Part shown: in pieces, positions 46,537 through 55,352 of the stretch | Layout: every line of letters starts with the position of its first letter | How positions within the stretch are numbered: position 1 is the first letter of the stretch | Assembly: GCF_003058325.1 (NCBI RefSeq) | Contig: NZ_CP028843.1 | Location: forward strand, 1,355,501 to 1,419,500 | Origin: Methylobacterium currus | Lineage (GTDB): Bacteria > Pseudomonadota > Alphaproteobacteria > Rhizobiales > Beijerinckiaceae | DNA length: 64,000 nucleotides | Reading direction: 5' to 3' | The notes under the pieces: model-generated | The model's input: the letters and a program-made list of their open reading frames with translations, nothing else | Told to the model about the DNA's origin: nothing | Databases searched by the model: none | Program-made: the position numbers and the translations under genes

Positions 46537-47825
46537 GACGCCGCCGGCACGGGCGAGGCTTCGCGGAAGGGAACGGGATCGAGACCGAACAGGTCCGGGC
46601 AATCCTCCTCGCCCGGGCGGCGCGGCAGGCGGCGGCCCGGCGGCGCGGCGGGGCCGAGGAGCCGCATCACGCGCTTCGAGACCGCGAGGGACAGGTTCTC
46701 GCGCTTGGCCCGGGCCTCGACCCGGGCCAGCGCGTTCATGGCCGGGCCGAGCACGGTGAACTCGGCCCTCAGCCCGTCGTCGAGCACCCCCACCAGCACC
46801 TCGCCGGCATGGAGCGAGGCGGTCAGCGCCAGCGGCGGCAGGCCCTGCCGCCGGCGGGTCTCGTTCATCGCGCACATCCGCGCCTCGATCTCCCGCACGC
46901 AGGCGAGCGCCGCCGCCGCCTGCGCGGCCGGCGCGCCGTCGACGAACTGGGCCAGCACCCCGTCGCCGACATACTTGTCGACGAGGCCGCCCCGGTCGGT
47001 GACCGCCGCGTGGGCCAGCGCCCGCACCGCCAGCAGCCAGTCCAGCACCCGGGCCTCGCCCCAAAGCCGGGTGAGGGCGGAGAACCCCCTTATGTCGAGG
47101 GCGAGCAGGCAGGCGTGGCGGGGCTGGAGGGCCGTCGGCCCGTCGCGCCGCACCAGGTCGATGCCGGCCGGCACGAAGCGCGCCAGCGTCGCCCGCTCGA
47201 GCTCCAGGCGCAGCATCGTCGCCACGCCCCGGCGCAGGCGCAGCGAGCCCTCGATCACGAAGGCGCCCGCCACCAGGAAGGACAGGAGCCCGAAGACGTG
47301 CGGCCCCGCCGGCGGCAGGCCGAGACGGGGATCGAGCAGGCCGAGGCCGAGCGCCCCGGACCATACCCCGGCCACCAGGGCGACGAAGACCGCGGTGTGA
47401 CGCGGCCGCAAGGTCAGGCCAGATTCGAGCAGCAGCAGGAAGGCCGGCAGCCGGCTCGCCAGCGTGCCGGGCTCGTCGGCCCCTTCCGCTGCCGCCATCA
47501 TGTATTCGAGCACGATGTAGGCGGCGAGCGCCGCGTCGAGCAACGTCGTGATCCAGGCCAGGCGCTCGCTGTCGCGCCGCCGCGCCGTGACGGCGAGCCA
47601 GAGCGAGGACGCCGCGTAGCCGCCGAGGATGAACCAGTGGCTGCCGGCGTGGAGCGCGCCGTCGCTGAGATGGGCCGAGATTCCCAGCACCCCGAGCATC
47701 ACCAGCCGCATCGCCAGGACGCGGGTGGCCGTACCCGCAGCGAGACCGGCGGCCAGGCCGGGCTCGTCCCCGGCGGGCCGGGGCGCCGCTTTCCGGTCCG
47801 GTGTGCTCGGAGGACGTCTGCTCAT
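46533..47825 (-). CDS. Membrane-bound class III adenylate/guanylate cyclase
   Basis: This 430-residue protein has about six N-terminal membrane helices (~40-225), a coiled linker (~225-255) and a class III cyclase domain (~260-400). The first metal Asp lies in LALDIRGFSALTRLWG near 270 and the second in DKYVGDGVLAQF near 307. ALTASLHAGEVLVGVL near 350 and FTVLGPAMNALARVEARA near 372 complete the domain. Substrate-selecting residues were not assigned, so cAMP versus cGMP is open. ATG 47825 is preferred because the longer frame is Arg/Pro-rich and unlike the family. It overlaps the amidoligase GTG by four bases. Confidence 0.86.
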   Translation of the reverse strand: MSRRPPSTPDRKAAPRPAGDEPGLAAGLAAGTATRVLAMRLVMLGVLGISAHLSDGALHAGSHWFILGGYAASSLWLAVTARRRDSERLAWITTLLDAALAAYIVLEYMMAAAEGADEPGTLASRLPAFLLLLESGLTLRPRHTAVFVALVAGVWSGALGLGLLDPRLGLPPAGPHVFGLLSFLVAGAFVIEGSLRLRRGVATMLRLELERATLARFVPAGIDLVRRDGPTALQPRHACLLALDIRGFSALTRLWGEARVLDWLLAVRALAHAAVTDRGGLVDKYVGDGVLAQFVDGAPAAQAAAALACVREIEARMCAMNETRRRQGLPPLALTASLHAGEVLVGVLDDGLRAEFTVLGPAMNALARVEARAKRENLSLAVSKRVMRLLGPAAPPGRRLPRRPGEEDCPDLFGLDPVPFREASPVPAAS

Positions 47826-48019
47826 GCGGGGCCGATCATGGGGCCTAAGCCTTACGCGCGGGACGGGGAGGCGTCGAGGCAGGATGGTCTCGGACCGCCA
47901 CCGGGTCCCCCCGATGGTCCGGCGCGCGACGACGCCGATGCCCGATGCCGAACGGTCCGGAGGGCCCATCGTTCCGTAACGGCGGCCAGCCGGCCCCCCT
48001 TGCGGCGCGCCATACCACA

Positions 48020-48061
48020 CGCCATCTCCAGACCATCCGGCTGGATGGTCTGGAGATGGCG
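48020..48061. promoter_or_regulatory. 42-bp near-perfect hairpin/operator at the start of the RHH gene
   Basis: A 19-bp perfect stem (48020-48038 with 48043-48061) and a GGCT loop. The right arm includes the TGGAG ribosome site and ends one base before ATG 48062. As DNA it is a large symmetric operator candidate for the ribbon-helix-helix protein; as RNA it would hide the ribosome site. Confidence 0.65.
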
Positions 48062-48481
48062 ATGGCAGAGAACGTTCACGAGCTGCGGCCGAAGATGCCC
48101 GAGAGCGAGAAGGTCACGGTCAATCTCGGCTTCGTCGATCTCGGCCGCATCGACCTGATGGTGCGGGACGGGTTCTACGCCAACCGGGCCGACTTCATCC
48201 GCACGGCGGTGCGCAACCAGCTCGACCGCCAGGAGGAGGCGCTGCGCCAGTCGGTGGCGCGCCGGCAGCTCAGCCTCGGGCTCATGCACATCACGAAGGC
48301 CGAGCTGGAGGCGGCGCGGGATACCGGGACGCCGCTCCGCATCCAGGTCCTCGGCCTCGCCAGCATCGCCGACGACGTGACGCCGGAGCTCGCCCGCGCG
48401 GCCATCGCGTCGATCCACGTGCTCGGTGCATTCCACGCCAGCGCCGCCGTGAAGGCGGCGCTGGCCGACCGCATCGCCTGA
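48062..48481 (+). CDS. Ribbon-helix-helix (CopG-like) regulator
   Basis: This 139-residue protein begins with a ribbon-helix-helix domain: VTVNLGFVDLGRIDLMV as the strand and first helix, then GFYANRADFIRTAVRNQL as the helix typical of CopG/ParD-type proteins. A second domain (~75-139) has the pattern LRIQVLGLASIADDV with a helical end, of unknown role. ATG 48062 is preferred over ATG 48056 because TGGAG lies at a proper distance. It is immediately upstream of the PHB-depolymerase-like esterase (40 bases), a pair I recall as common in Methylobacterium, so it may regulate that gene. Confidence 0.75.
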   Translation: MAENVHELRPKMPESEKVTVNLGFVDLGRIDLMVRDGFYANRADFIRTAVRNQLDRQEEALRQSVARRQLSLGLMHITKAELEAARDTGTPLRIQVLGLASIADDVTPELARAAIASIHVLGAFHASAAVKAALADRIA

Positions 48482-48521
48482 CCCCCTCTGGCCCCACAGC
48501 TCTCTCCACAGGACCACGATC

Positions 48522-49946
48522 ATGACCGCATTCAGAAATTTCCCCCCGGGCGGATCGCTCGGCGCGACCGTCGACATGGCCGAGGTGACCCGCCTCACCC
48601 GTGCCGGCCGGCTGACCGAGGCCGTCGCGCTGATCCAGGGCCGTCCGGTGCCGGCCGAGCCCACCCGCGCGCCGGCCACCCGCGCGCCCGCCGCGCAGGA
48701 AGCCGAGCGGGCCGTCGACCTCGTCGCCCCGGCCGAGCCGGGCGGCGCCTGGACGGTGCCGGGGGAGGCCGGCGTGCCGGACCCGTCCGAGAAGGCCCTG
48801 CCGGACATGTCCGAGGCCCTGCGGAGCATGCCCGATGCCATGCGGGGCATGTCCGACGCCCTGCGGAATCTACCGGAGGCCCTGAAGAACGTCCGCCCGC
48901 CGGCCGGGCTGGCCGGCCTGCTGCGCGAGGGCGCCTTCGACGGTCTGGGCGGCGGTGCGGCCGGTGGTCTTGCTGGTGGTCTTGCTGGTGGTCTTGCCGG
49001 CAACCTGGCGAGCAACTTGGCGAGCAACTTGGCGAGCAACTTGGCAGGCGGTCTCGGCGGGGGCCTGAAGCCCCGCCGGCCGGTGCCGGTGCCGGAGGGC
49101 GCCCGGTTCGAGGAGCGGAGCTTCTCCGGCCCCGCCGGCAGCCGGACCTACAAGGTCTACGTGCCGAGCGGCCGGGCGGATCAATCCCTGCCGGTCGTGG
49201 TGATGCTCCATGGCTGCACCCAGGATCCCGACGACTTCGCCCTGGGCACGCGGATGAACGACCTCGCGGAGGCGCAAGGCGCGATCGTCGTCTATCCGCG
49301 CCAAGAGCGGTCGGCCAACGCGCAGAAATGCTGGAACTGGTTCCAGCCCGGCGACCAGGGCCGCGGCGCCGGCGAGCCGGCGCTGATCGCCGGGATCGCT
49401 CAGGCGGTGGTGGCGGAGTTCGGGGCCGACCCGGACCGGGTCTCCGTCGCCGGGCTCTCCGCCGGCGGCGCGGCGGCGGCGATCCTGGCCGCGACCTATC
49501 CGGACGTGTTCGCGGCGGCCGGCATCCATTCGGGCTTGGCCTGCGGCGCGGCCCGGGACATGCCCTCGGCCTTCGCGGCGATGGGGCAGGGCGGCGCGGC
49601 CCCGCCGCGGCAGGGCCCGGCCGTGCCGACCATCGTCTTCCACGGCGACGGCGACCGGACCGTGCATCCGCTCAACGGCGAGCGGGTCGTGACCCAGGCG
49701 ATGCCGGGGGCGCCGCTGCGGGAAACCGTGACGCGGGGCGAGGCGCCGGGCGGCATCGCCTATACGCGCCGCGTCCACGCGGATGCGGAGGGGCGGGGCG
49801 TCGTGGAATCGTGGCTGCTGCACGGGGCCGGCCACGCCTGGTCCGGCGGCAGCCCGGACGGCTCCTACACCGAGCCGCGCGGGCCCGATGCCAGCGCCGA
49901 GATGCTGCGGTTCTTCCTGGCGCAGTCCCGCACCGGGAAGGCCTGA
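48522..49946 (+). CDS. PHB-depolymerase-family (LpqC-type) esterase with repeat-rich N-terminus
   Basis: This 474-residue protein carries an esterase domain (~205-470) of the PHB depolymerase/LpqC family: oxyanion LPVVVMLHGCTQDPDDF near 227, nucleophile VAGLSAGGAAAA (Ser near 310), IVFHGDGDRTVHPLNG with the Asp near 378, and HGAGHAWSGG with the His near 443. The N-terminal ~200 residues have no signal peptide. They contain Met/Pro/Leu pseudo-repeats (MSEALRSMPDAMRGMSDAL) and a Gly/Ala/Leu/Asn repeat. That part may bind PHB granules or membranes, like phasins; that is inference. It sits 40 bases after the RHH gene. Confidence 0.85.
   Translation: MTAFRNFPPGGSLGATVDMAEVTRLTRAGRLTEAVALIQGRPVPAEPTRAPATRAPAAQEAERAVDLVAPAEPGGAWTVPGEAGVPDPSEKALPDMSEALRSMPDAMRGMSDALRNLPEALKNVRPPAGLAGLLREGAFDGLGGGAAGGLAGGLAGGLAGNLASNLASNLASNLAGGLGGGLKPRRPVPVPEGARFEERSFSGPAGSRTYKVYVPSGRADQSLPVVVMLHGCTQDPDDFALGTRMNDLAEAQGAIVVYPRQERSANAQKCWNWFQPGDQGRGAGEPALIAGIAQAVVAEFGADPDRVSVAGLSAGGAAAAILAATYPDVFAAAGIHSGLACGAARDMPSAFAAMGQGGAAPPRQGPAVPTIVFHGDGDRTVHPLNGERVVTQAMPGAPLRETVTRGEAPGGIAYTRRVHADAEGRGVVESWLLHGAGHAWSGGSPDGSYTEPRGPDASAEMLRFFLAQSRTGKA
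48963..49046 (+). repeat. Two adjoining 12-bp tandem repeats in the esterase gene
   Basis: Three copies of GGTGGTCTTGC[TC] encoding GGLA are followed by four near-copies of [AG]GCAAC[CT]TGGC encoding [GS]NLA. Both arrays stay in frame, in the low-complexity linker ahead of the esterase domain. Confidence 0.85.
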
Positions 49947-49949
49947 CCC

Positions 49950-51677
49950 TCACGCCTTCGGGGTCGAGACCCGCAGCAGCAGCGCGACCGGCAGGAGCCC
50001 GACCGCGACGATCAGGAGGGCGGCGACCGCGCCGTCCTCGTAGGTGCCCCTGGCGGCCTCGCCGTAGAGGTGGGTCGCCAGGGTCTCGACGTTGAGCGGG
50101 CGCAGGATCAGGGTCGCGGGCAGTTCCTTGACGCAGTCGACGAAGACCAGGAGGGCGCCGCCGAGGACCGCCGGCCAGGTCAGCGGCAGGTGGACCTGCG
50201 CCAGGGCGCCGGCCGGGCCGCGGCCGAGCACCCGGGCGGCGTCGCCCAGCGACCGCGGCACCCGGGCGAGGCCCGCCTCGCTGCTGCCGGCGGTGACGGC
50301 GAGGAAGCGCACCACGTAGGCGTAGACGAGCGCCGCCCCGGTGCCGAGGCCCATCGCGGCGAGCGGAATCCCGGTCAGCGCCCGGCTCAGCCCATCGAGC
50401 AGGCCGTCGAGGGCGGCGAGCGGCGGCAGGAGGCCGATCGCCAGGATCGCGCCGGGCACCGCGTAGCCGAAGGTGGCGCAGCGCAGGAGCAGGCCGCGCC
50501 AGCGCCCGCCGAGCAGCCGCGGGCCCGCCGCCACCACGAGGCCGAGGCTGGTCGCCACCGCCGTCGCCAGCCCCGCATAGAGCAGGGTGTTGAGGCCCTC
50601 CGACAGGATCGCCCCGGACAGGCCGGCGAAATGCAGGCGCTTCCCCGCCTCGACCGCGAGGTAGCCCGCCGGCGCCAGGAAGCCGAGGGCGACCGGCACG
50701 AGGTTCAAGCCCAGGGCCGCGAGCGCCGCCGGGCCGGCGAGCCTCTTGCGCGCCATCCGCCGCGGGCGCTGCGCCGCCCCGGCATAGCCGCGCCCGCGCC
50801 GGGCCCAGCGCTCGACCGCGATCAGGCCGAGGCAGGCGGCGAGCATCACCAGGGCCAGGCCGGCGGCGCCGGCCAGGTCTGAGCGGTTGACCCAGGTGTC
50901 GTAGATCGAGACCGTGAGGGTGCGGACTCCCAGAAATTCCGCCGCCCCGATGTCGTTGAGCGCCTCCAGCAGCGCCAGGCTGGCGCCGAGCGCGATGGCG
51001 GGCCGCGCCAGCGGCAGGGCGACCCGGAGGAACACCGAAGCCGGCCCGGCCCCGAGGCTGCGCCCGGCCTCGACCAGGGTCGCCGACTGCATCAGGAACA
51101 GCGCCCGGGTCGGCAGGTAGACGTAGGGGTAGAGCACGAAGCCGAGGAGCAGGATGCAGCCCGGCAGCGAGCGCAGGTCCGGCAGGATCAGGTCGCGCGG
51201 GCGGGCATAGCCGAGGAGGCCACGGATCGCGCTCTGCACCGGGCCGACCGGGTGCAGGAGGTCGAGATAGGCGTAGGCCCCGATATAGGTCGGCACGGCC
51301 AGCGGCAGCAGCAGCGCCCAGTCGAGCAGGCGCCGGCCCGGGAACTCGTAGGCGGCGACGAGCCAGGCCGCCCCGGTGCCGACCATCACGACGACGATCC
51401 CGACCCCGGCGAGCAGGAGGCCGGTCTCGACGAGGGCCGGAGGCAGGACATGGGCGAGGAGGTGGGGCCAGAGCCCGCCGGAGCCCTGCAGCGCCTCCAG
51501 GCCCAGAGCCGCGACCGGGGCCAGGACCAGGAGGGCGGTGAGGCCGGCGACGAGCGTCCACGCCATGAGCCAGGGGCCGGACGACCGCGCGGCCGCGGCG
51601 GGACGGGCCCGCGCCGGCCGCGCGGCGTGGCGCGCGGCCGGCGGCGGGCCCGACGGCACGAAAGCTCTTCCCTCCAC
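49950..51677 (-). CDS. fbpB: Ferric iron ABC transporter permease (FbpB/SfuB type)
   Basis: This 575-residue fused permease has two homologous halves of about six helices, starting near residues 35 and 320. Each half carries an EAA-type loop: VEAGRSLGAGPASVFLRVALPLARPAI near 200 and GDAARVLGRGPAGALAQVHLPLTWPA near 480, for docking the ATPase. The family moves Fe3+ from the periplasm. A proline/arginine-rich cytoplasmic lead precedes the first helix. It is 46 bases downstream of the binding protein gene. The stop lies 3 bases after the convergent PHB-depolymerase gene ends. Confidence 0.93.
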   Translation of the reverse strand: MEGRAFVPSGPPPAARHAARPARARPAAAARSSGPWLMAWTLVAGLTALLVLAPVAALGLEALQGSGGLWPHLLAHVLPPALVETGLLLAGVGIVVVMVGTGAAWLVAAYEFPGRRLLDWALLLPLAVPTYIGAYAYLDLLHPVGPVQSAIRGLLGYARPRDLILPDLRSLPGCILLLGFVLYPYVYLPTRALFLMQSATLVEAGRSLGAGPASVFLRVALPLARPAIALGASLALLEALNDIGAAEFLGVRTLTVSIYDTWVNRSDLAGAAGLALVMLAACLGLIAVERWARRGRGYAGAAQRPRRMARKRLAGPAALAALGLNLVPVALGFLAPAGYLAVEAGKRLHFAGLSGAILSEGLNTLLYAGLATAVATSLGLVVAAGPRLLGGRWRGLLLRCATFGYAVPGAILAIGLLPPLAALDGLLDGLSRALTGIPLAAMGLGTGAALVYAYVVRFLAVTAGSSEAGLARVPRSLGDAARVLGRGPAGALAQVHLPLTWPAVLGGALLVFVDCVKELPATLILRPLNVETLATHLYGEAARGTYEDGAVAALLIVAVGLLPVALLLRVSTPKA

Positions 51678-51723
51678 GGCGGCTCCGCTTGTCCTGGTCG
51701 ATGAAGGGACGGCCCGCGCGGGA

Positions 51724-52761
51724 CTAGCGGTCGAACCCGACCTTGTCGACGAGCAGGCTCGCCGCCTTGCGGTTGCGGGCGATCTCGACGAGGGAGGTGG
51801 TGTCGACCTTGAGCGGACCGAGGGCCGTGAGCAGCGGGTCGACCGCGACGCCGGGCTTCACCGGGTACTCGTAATCGGCCTTGGCGTAGAGGGCCTGAGC
51901 CTCGTCCGAGGCGAGGTACTCGAGCAGCGTCACGGCGCTGTCGCGGTTCGGGGCATTCTTCGCCACCACCGCGCCCGACACGTTGACGTGGGTGCCGCCG
52001 CCCTGGAAGGTCGGCAGCACCACCTGGATGCCCTCCCCCCATTTCTTCTGCTCCGGGCCGCCCCGGCCGCTGCGCATCAGGCCGACATAGTAGGAATTGC
52101 CCAGGCCGATGTCGCAGAGGTCGGCGACGATGTCGCGGGCGACGTCGCGGTCGCCGCCGCCGGCCTTGCGGGCGAGGTTGTCCTTCACCCCGCGCAGCCA
52201 GGCCTCGGTCTTCGCCTCGCCGTGCTTGACCAGGTAGGCGGCGATCAGCGCGGTGTTGTAGGGGTGCTGGCCCGAGCGCAGGCAGACCTTGCCCTTCCAT
52301 TTCGGATCGGCCAGGTCCTCGTAGGTCAGCCCGGCGAGGTCGCGCAGGTCGGGATCGGCATAGGCCACCCGGGCGCGGGTCGAGAGGGCGAACCAGCGGC
52401 CCTCCGGGTCGCGTAAGCTGGCCGGGATCGCCGCCTCGAGCGTGGCCGAGCGCACCGGCTGGGCGAGGTCGCGGTCGACGAGCTCGATCAGGTTCCCGAT
52501 ATCGACCGTCATCACCACGTCGGCGGCGGAGCGGGCGCCCTCGGCGGCGACGCGCTCGGCCAGGCCCTTGTCGACGAACACCGTGTTGACCTTCACGCCG
52601 CTCGCCTTGGTGAAGGCGTCGAGGAGCGGGCGGATCAGGCCGGGCTCGCGGGTGGTGTAGAGGTTCACCTCGCGGGCGCCCTCCGGGGCGCCTTGGGCTT
52701 GAGCCGGGGCCGCGAGGGCGACGAGACCGAAGAGCGCGAGCGCGGTGCGTGACAGGGACAA
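51724..52761 (-). CDS. fbpA: Periplasmic ferric iron binding protein (FbpA/FutA type)
   Basis: This 345-residue solute-binding protein has a clear signal peptide (LSRTALALFGLVALAAPAQA, cleavage near residue 23). EVNLYTTREPGLIRPLLDAF is the class start, and the paired iron-ligand tyrosines lie in GLGNSYYVGLM near residue 227. AVVAKNAPNRDSAVTLLEYL near 265 is family-typical. It delivers Fe3+ to the permease. The start is preceded by a normal gap and an AT-rich upstream region. Confidence 0.94.
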   Translation of the reverse strand: MSLSRTALALFGLVALAAPAQAQGAPEGAREVNLYTTREPGLIRPLLDAFTKASGVKVNTVFVDKGLAERVAAEGARSAADVVMTVDIGNLIELVDRDLAQPVRSATLEAAIPASLRDPEGRWFALSTRARVAYADPDLRDLAGLTYEDLADPKWKGKVCLRSGQHPYNTALIAAYLVKHGEAKTEAWLRGVKDNLARKAGGGDRDVARDIVADLCDIGLGNSYYVGLMRSGRGGPEQKKWGEGIQVVLPTFQGGGTHVNVSGAVVAKNAPNRDSAVTLLEYLASDEAQALYAKADYEYPVKPGVAVDPLLTALGPLKVDTTSLVEIARNRKAASLLVDKVGFDR

Positions 52762-52865
52762 GAGGCGTCTCCCGGGAATGGCGCCTCCTTGAGAAGCAAA
52801 CCCGAAACAAAAGCAAGCGTGTTAGATTTTAGTTGTTTCAATGTAAAGCACAGGTCGTCTCGGGA
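52762..52865. promoter_or_regulatory. AT-rich promoter region of the fbpA-fbpB unit
   Basis: About 100 bases between the fbpC stop and the fbpA start. The stretch 52815-52850 is markedly AT-rich for this genome (TTAGATTTTAGTTG). Read leftward it offers TTTACA with a 17-base spacer to TAACAC. An iron regulator (Fur, Irr or RirA) site would be expected here, but no consensus match is claimed. Confidence 0.4.
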
Positions 52866-53936
52866 CTAGGCCGCCTCCTCGTCGGGCAGGACCAGCACCG
52901 CGTCCGGCACCAGCGTCACCCCGACGGCGTCGCCCGGCCCGTAGGGGCTCAGGGTCAGCAGGCGGGCCCGCAGCGGGACCGGGAGGCCCGGCACCCCGAG
53001 ATGCAGCACGCTCGCCGCCCCCAGGAAGGTGCGGCGCGTGACCTGTGCAGGCCTGCCCTCGCCGGGGCCGGAGACGAGCAGGGCCTCGGGACGCAGGCAG
53101 ACCCGGACCGCCGCGCCCTCCGGGAGGTGAGGGGCCGGGACGCTCCCCAGCGGCGTCTCGGCCCGGCCGGCCACGATGCGGGCCGGAATCTCCGCCGCGT
53201 CGGCGAGGAAGCGGGCGGCGAACAGGCTCTCGGGGCGGCGATACAGGGCCTCGCCGGTGGCGACCTGGACGATGCGGCCGCCGCGCATCAGGGCGATGCG
53301 GGTCGCGACGGCCAGCGCCTCCTCGGGATCGTGCGTCACCATCAGGGCGGTGGTGCCGGTGCGGCGCAGGAGCGCCACCGTGTCCTCCCGCACCCGGTCG
53401 CGCATGCGCCGGTCGAGGTTGGAGAACGGCTCGTCGAGGAGCAGCAGCCGCGGCCCGGGCGCGAGCGCCCGCACCAGGGCCACGCGCTGCTGCTCGCCCC
53501 CCGACAGGGTCTGGGGATAGGCGCCGGCACGGCCCGCGAGGCCGACCTGCTCCAGGAGCTCGTCGGCGGCCTCGCGGGTGGCGGCCGGCTGGCCCCTCAA
53601 ACCGAAGCGGATGTTCTCCCGCACGGTCAGGTGGGGGAACAGGGCGTAGTCCTGGAACATCAGGCCGACGCCGCGCGCCTCGGGCGGCACGCTCGCGCCC
53701 GCGCCGGCGACGAGGCGGCCGTCGAGCCGGACCGTGCCGGCATCCGGCGCCTCGAGCCCGGCCACCACCCGCAGCAGCGTGCTCTTGCCGCAGCCCGAAT
53801 CGCCCAGGAGCGCCATCACCTCGCCGGGGCGCACGGTGAGCGAGACACCGCAGAGCGCCTGCACCCGGCCGAAGCGGCAGGCCAGGTCCTCCACCGCCAG
53901 GGCGGGCGCCGGGCGGGGCGGGGCCGGTTCGGTCAT
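52866..53936 (-). CDS. fbpC: Ferric iron ABC transporter ATP-binding protein
   Basis: A 356-residue ABC ATPase: Walker A LLGDSGCGKST near residue 45, Q-loop LMFQDYALFPHLTVREN near 90, signature YPQTLSGGEQQR near 140 and Walker B LLLLDEPFSNLD near 163. The H-loop is MVTHDPEEALAVA near 197. A C-terminal TOBE-like domain (~260-356) is present. It drives iron uptake with FbpA and FbpB. The gene precedes fbpA on the same strand, with the AT-rich promoter between, so binding protein and permease may be expressed separately from the ATPase. Confidence 0.92.
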   Translation of the reverse strand: MTEPAPPRPAPALAVEDLACRFGRVQALCGVSLTVRPGEVMALLGDSGCGKSTLLRVVAGLEAPDAGTVRLDGRLVAGAGASVPPEARGVGLMFQDYALFPHLTVRENIRFGLRGQPAATREAADELLEQVGLAGRAGAYPQTLSGGEQQRVALVRALAPGPRLLLLDEPFSNLDRRMRDRVREDTVALLRRTGTTALMVTHDPEEALAVATRIALMRGGRIVQVATGEALYRRPESLFAARFLADAAEIPARIVAGRAETPLGSVPAPHLPEGAAVRVCLRPEALLVSGPGEGRPAQVTRRTFLGAASVLHLGVPGLPVPLRARLLTLSPYGPGDAVGVTLVPDAVLVLPDEEAA

Positions 53937-54151
53937 CACGGGACTCCTCGCGGGGCGTGTCGGGGCGTCGCGCTCATACACGGGCCGGCGGGGACGGGCG
54001 AGGCGGGAGGCGAGGGCAGGAGGTGTGCACCGATCCGGCACGGGGCGCGCCGCCTCAGGGTCAATCGGGCGTTAAGCCGATTCGTCGAATCCTGCGCATC
54101 GCCGCGGCCCCGATCGGGCCGGCGGCTCGTGTCGCGAAGGGTATCGGGCGT

Positions 54152-54568
54152 ATGCGTAACCTGTCGGGCGAGAGGAGCGCCGTCGAGGGCGGCACCGTGG
54201 TGGCGTTCCGGCGCAAGGAGACGGCCGCCCGGATGGGCCACGGACTGGACCACGAATTTGCCCCCAGCCCCCGGGTCGCCGCCGCGCGGCGCGACCAGCG
54301 CAGCCTGATGGACACGGTCTACGAGGCCGGCACCCTGCCGGTGGCGGCGGGCGACCGGGAGACCAAGCTCCTGGCCTCGCGCCTGCTGGTCTACGGCTTC
54401 CTCACCATCGACGAGGTCGGCGAGGACGGTGCCACCCGCCGCCTGCGCCCCTCCGAGGCGGTCCGCGCCGGCCGCGAGCGCCCCTGGCGCCTGTCGCGGG
54501 CCTCGCGCGGGGTGAGCCTGTCGGTGCCGATCCCGGCGGTGGATGGGTTCCTGTTCGAGAGGGCGTGA
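54152..54568 (+). CDS. Hypothetical protein (138 aa)
   Basis: Not recognised. This is a soluble basic/acidic mixed protein; the segment RQVLDTVYE-like (LMDTVYEAG), then KLLASRLLVYGFLTIDEV, then RPSEAVRAGRERPWRL suggests a compact alpha/beta domain. ATG 54152 is used because a GAAGGG site precedes it; the longer frame from 53957 reads through the fbpC promoter side and has an Arg-rich lead. It is divergent from fbpC. Codon use matches the surroundings, so it is probably real. Confidence 0.6.
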   Translation: MRNLSGERSAVEGGTVVAFRRKETAARMGHGLDHEFAPSPRVAAARRDQRSLMDTVYEAGTLPVAAGDRETKLLASRLLVYGFLTIDEVGEDGATRRLRPSEAVRAGRERPWRLSRASRGVSLSVPIPAVDGFLFERA

Positions 54569-54626
54569 GGGACCCCGGCTCAAGCCGCCGGCCTATCGGA
54601 TCCGACCGGACTGCCCGCAGCGCATG

Positions 54627-55352
54627 CTACGACTCGACGAGAGGGCGGTCGGCCTCGGATATCGTGCGGTTTGAAGGCCGCGGCCTGTAATATATCAGAC
54701 CCGATTCTGCGTCGGGCATCGCGGGCATTGGCCTCACATGACACAGCCGCCAAGCGAAGATGCTTCGCAGATGCCGCCGGAGACTGGACCAAAACCCGCC
54801 AGCCCTGATCCCCATGACATCGTTACCGAGACATGTCATCAGCTCTGTGTAAGCTTCCTCATGCTTCTTGTATTCAACCCCGTAGTCAGCAAACTCTGAC
54901 TCCCATCGAAAATCGTACTTGTTGCCCATATGCCTTTCAAGGTGCTCCCTATCAACGATCAGCTTGGCCACAACGCCCGGGCCATTAAACTCCTTAAAAA
55001 ATGTTGCAATAAAATGCCGATATGAAGAATAAGTAGACTGAGATAATATATATCTGAACATATTAAAATCTCTATCGATTTCCCGTTTTATAGCAATAAT
55101 GTGCGTCGGCGTGAGAATGTGCCAGTCACCAACCGCTCGATAAAAGCAAAATACCTTGTTCAAGTTGACGGCGACGTCATCATAGAATTTCATTCTTCGC
55201 TTGACGAGTTCCTGATTGAGCTGTTTTCGTTTTTCAATACTAATACCAAGCATCACATATCCAAAGGCGAGCGTACTGCCTACGAATGCCGCAATGATCG
55301 GCGCAGAAGTTTTATATAGGTCATACCAATCAACGCCGCTGCCGGTCGCCAT
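54627..55352 (-). CDS. Hypothetical single-pass membrane protein in an AT-rich patch
   Basis: This 241-residue protein has one N-terminal membrane helix (APIIAAFVGSTLAFGYVMLGISI, ~14-36), then a long helical, charged cytoplasmic part (EKRKQLNQELVKRRMKF onward) with many Tyr and His residues. No family is recognised. Codon use and base composition are clearly AT-richer than the neighbours (from ~54840 to ~55650), a sign of recent transfer. The C-terminal ~40 residues return to GC-rich DNA and may be a fusion with the older sequence. Membrane-anchored helical proteins of this kind occur in defence islands, but nothing here proves that. Confidence 0.6.
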   Translation of the reverse strand: MATGSGVDWYDLYKTSAPIIAAFVGSTLAFGYVMLGISIEKRKQLNQELVKRRMKFYDDVAVNLNKVFCFYRAVGDWHILTPTHIIAIKREIDRDFNMFRYILSQSTYSSYRHFIATFFKEFNGPGVVAKLIVDREHLERHMGNKYDFRWESEFADYGVEYKKHEEAYTELMTCLGNDVMGIRAGGFWSSLRRHLRSIFAWRLCHVRPMPAMPDAESGLIYYRPRPSNRTISEADRPLVES

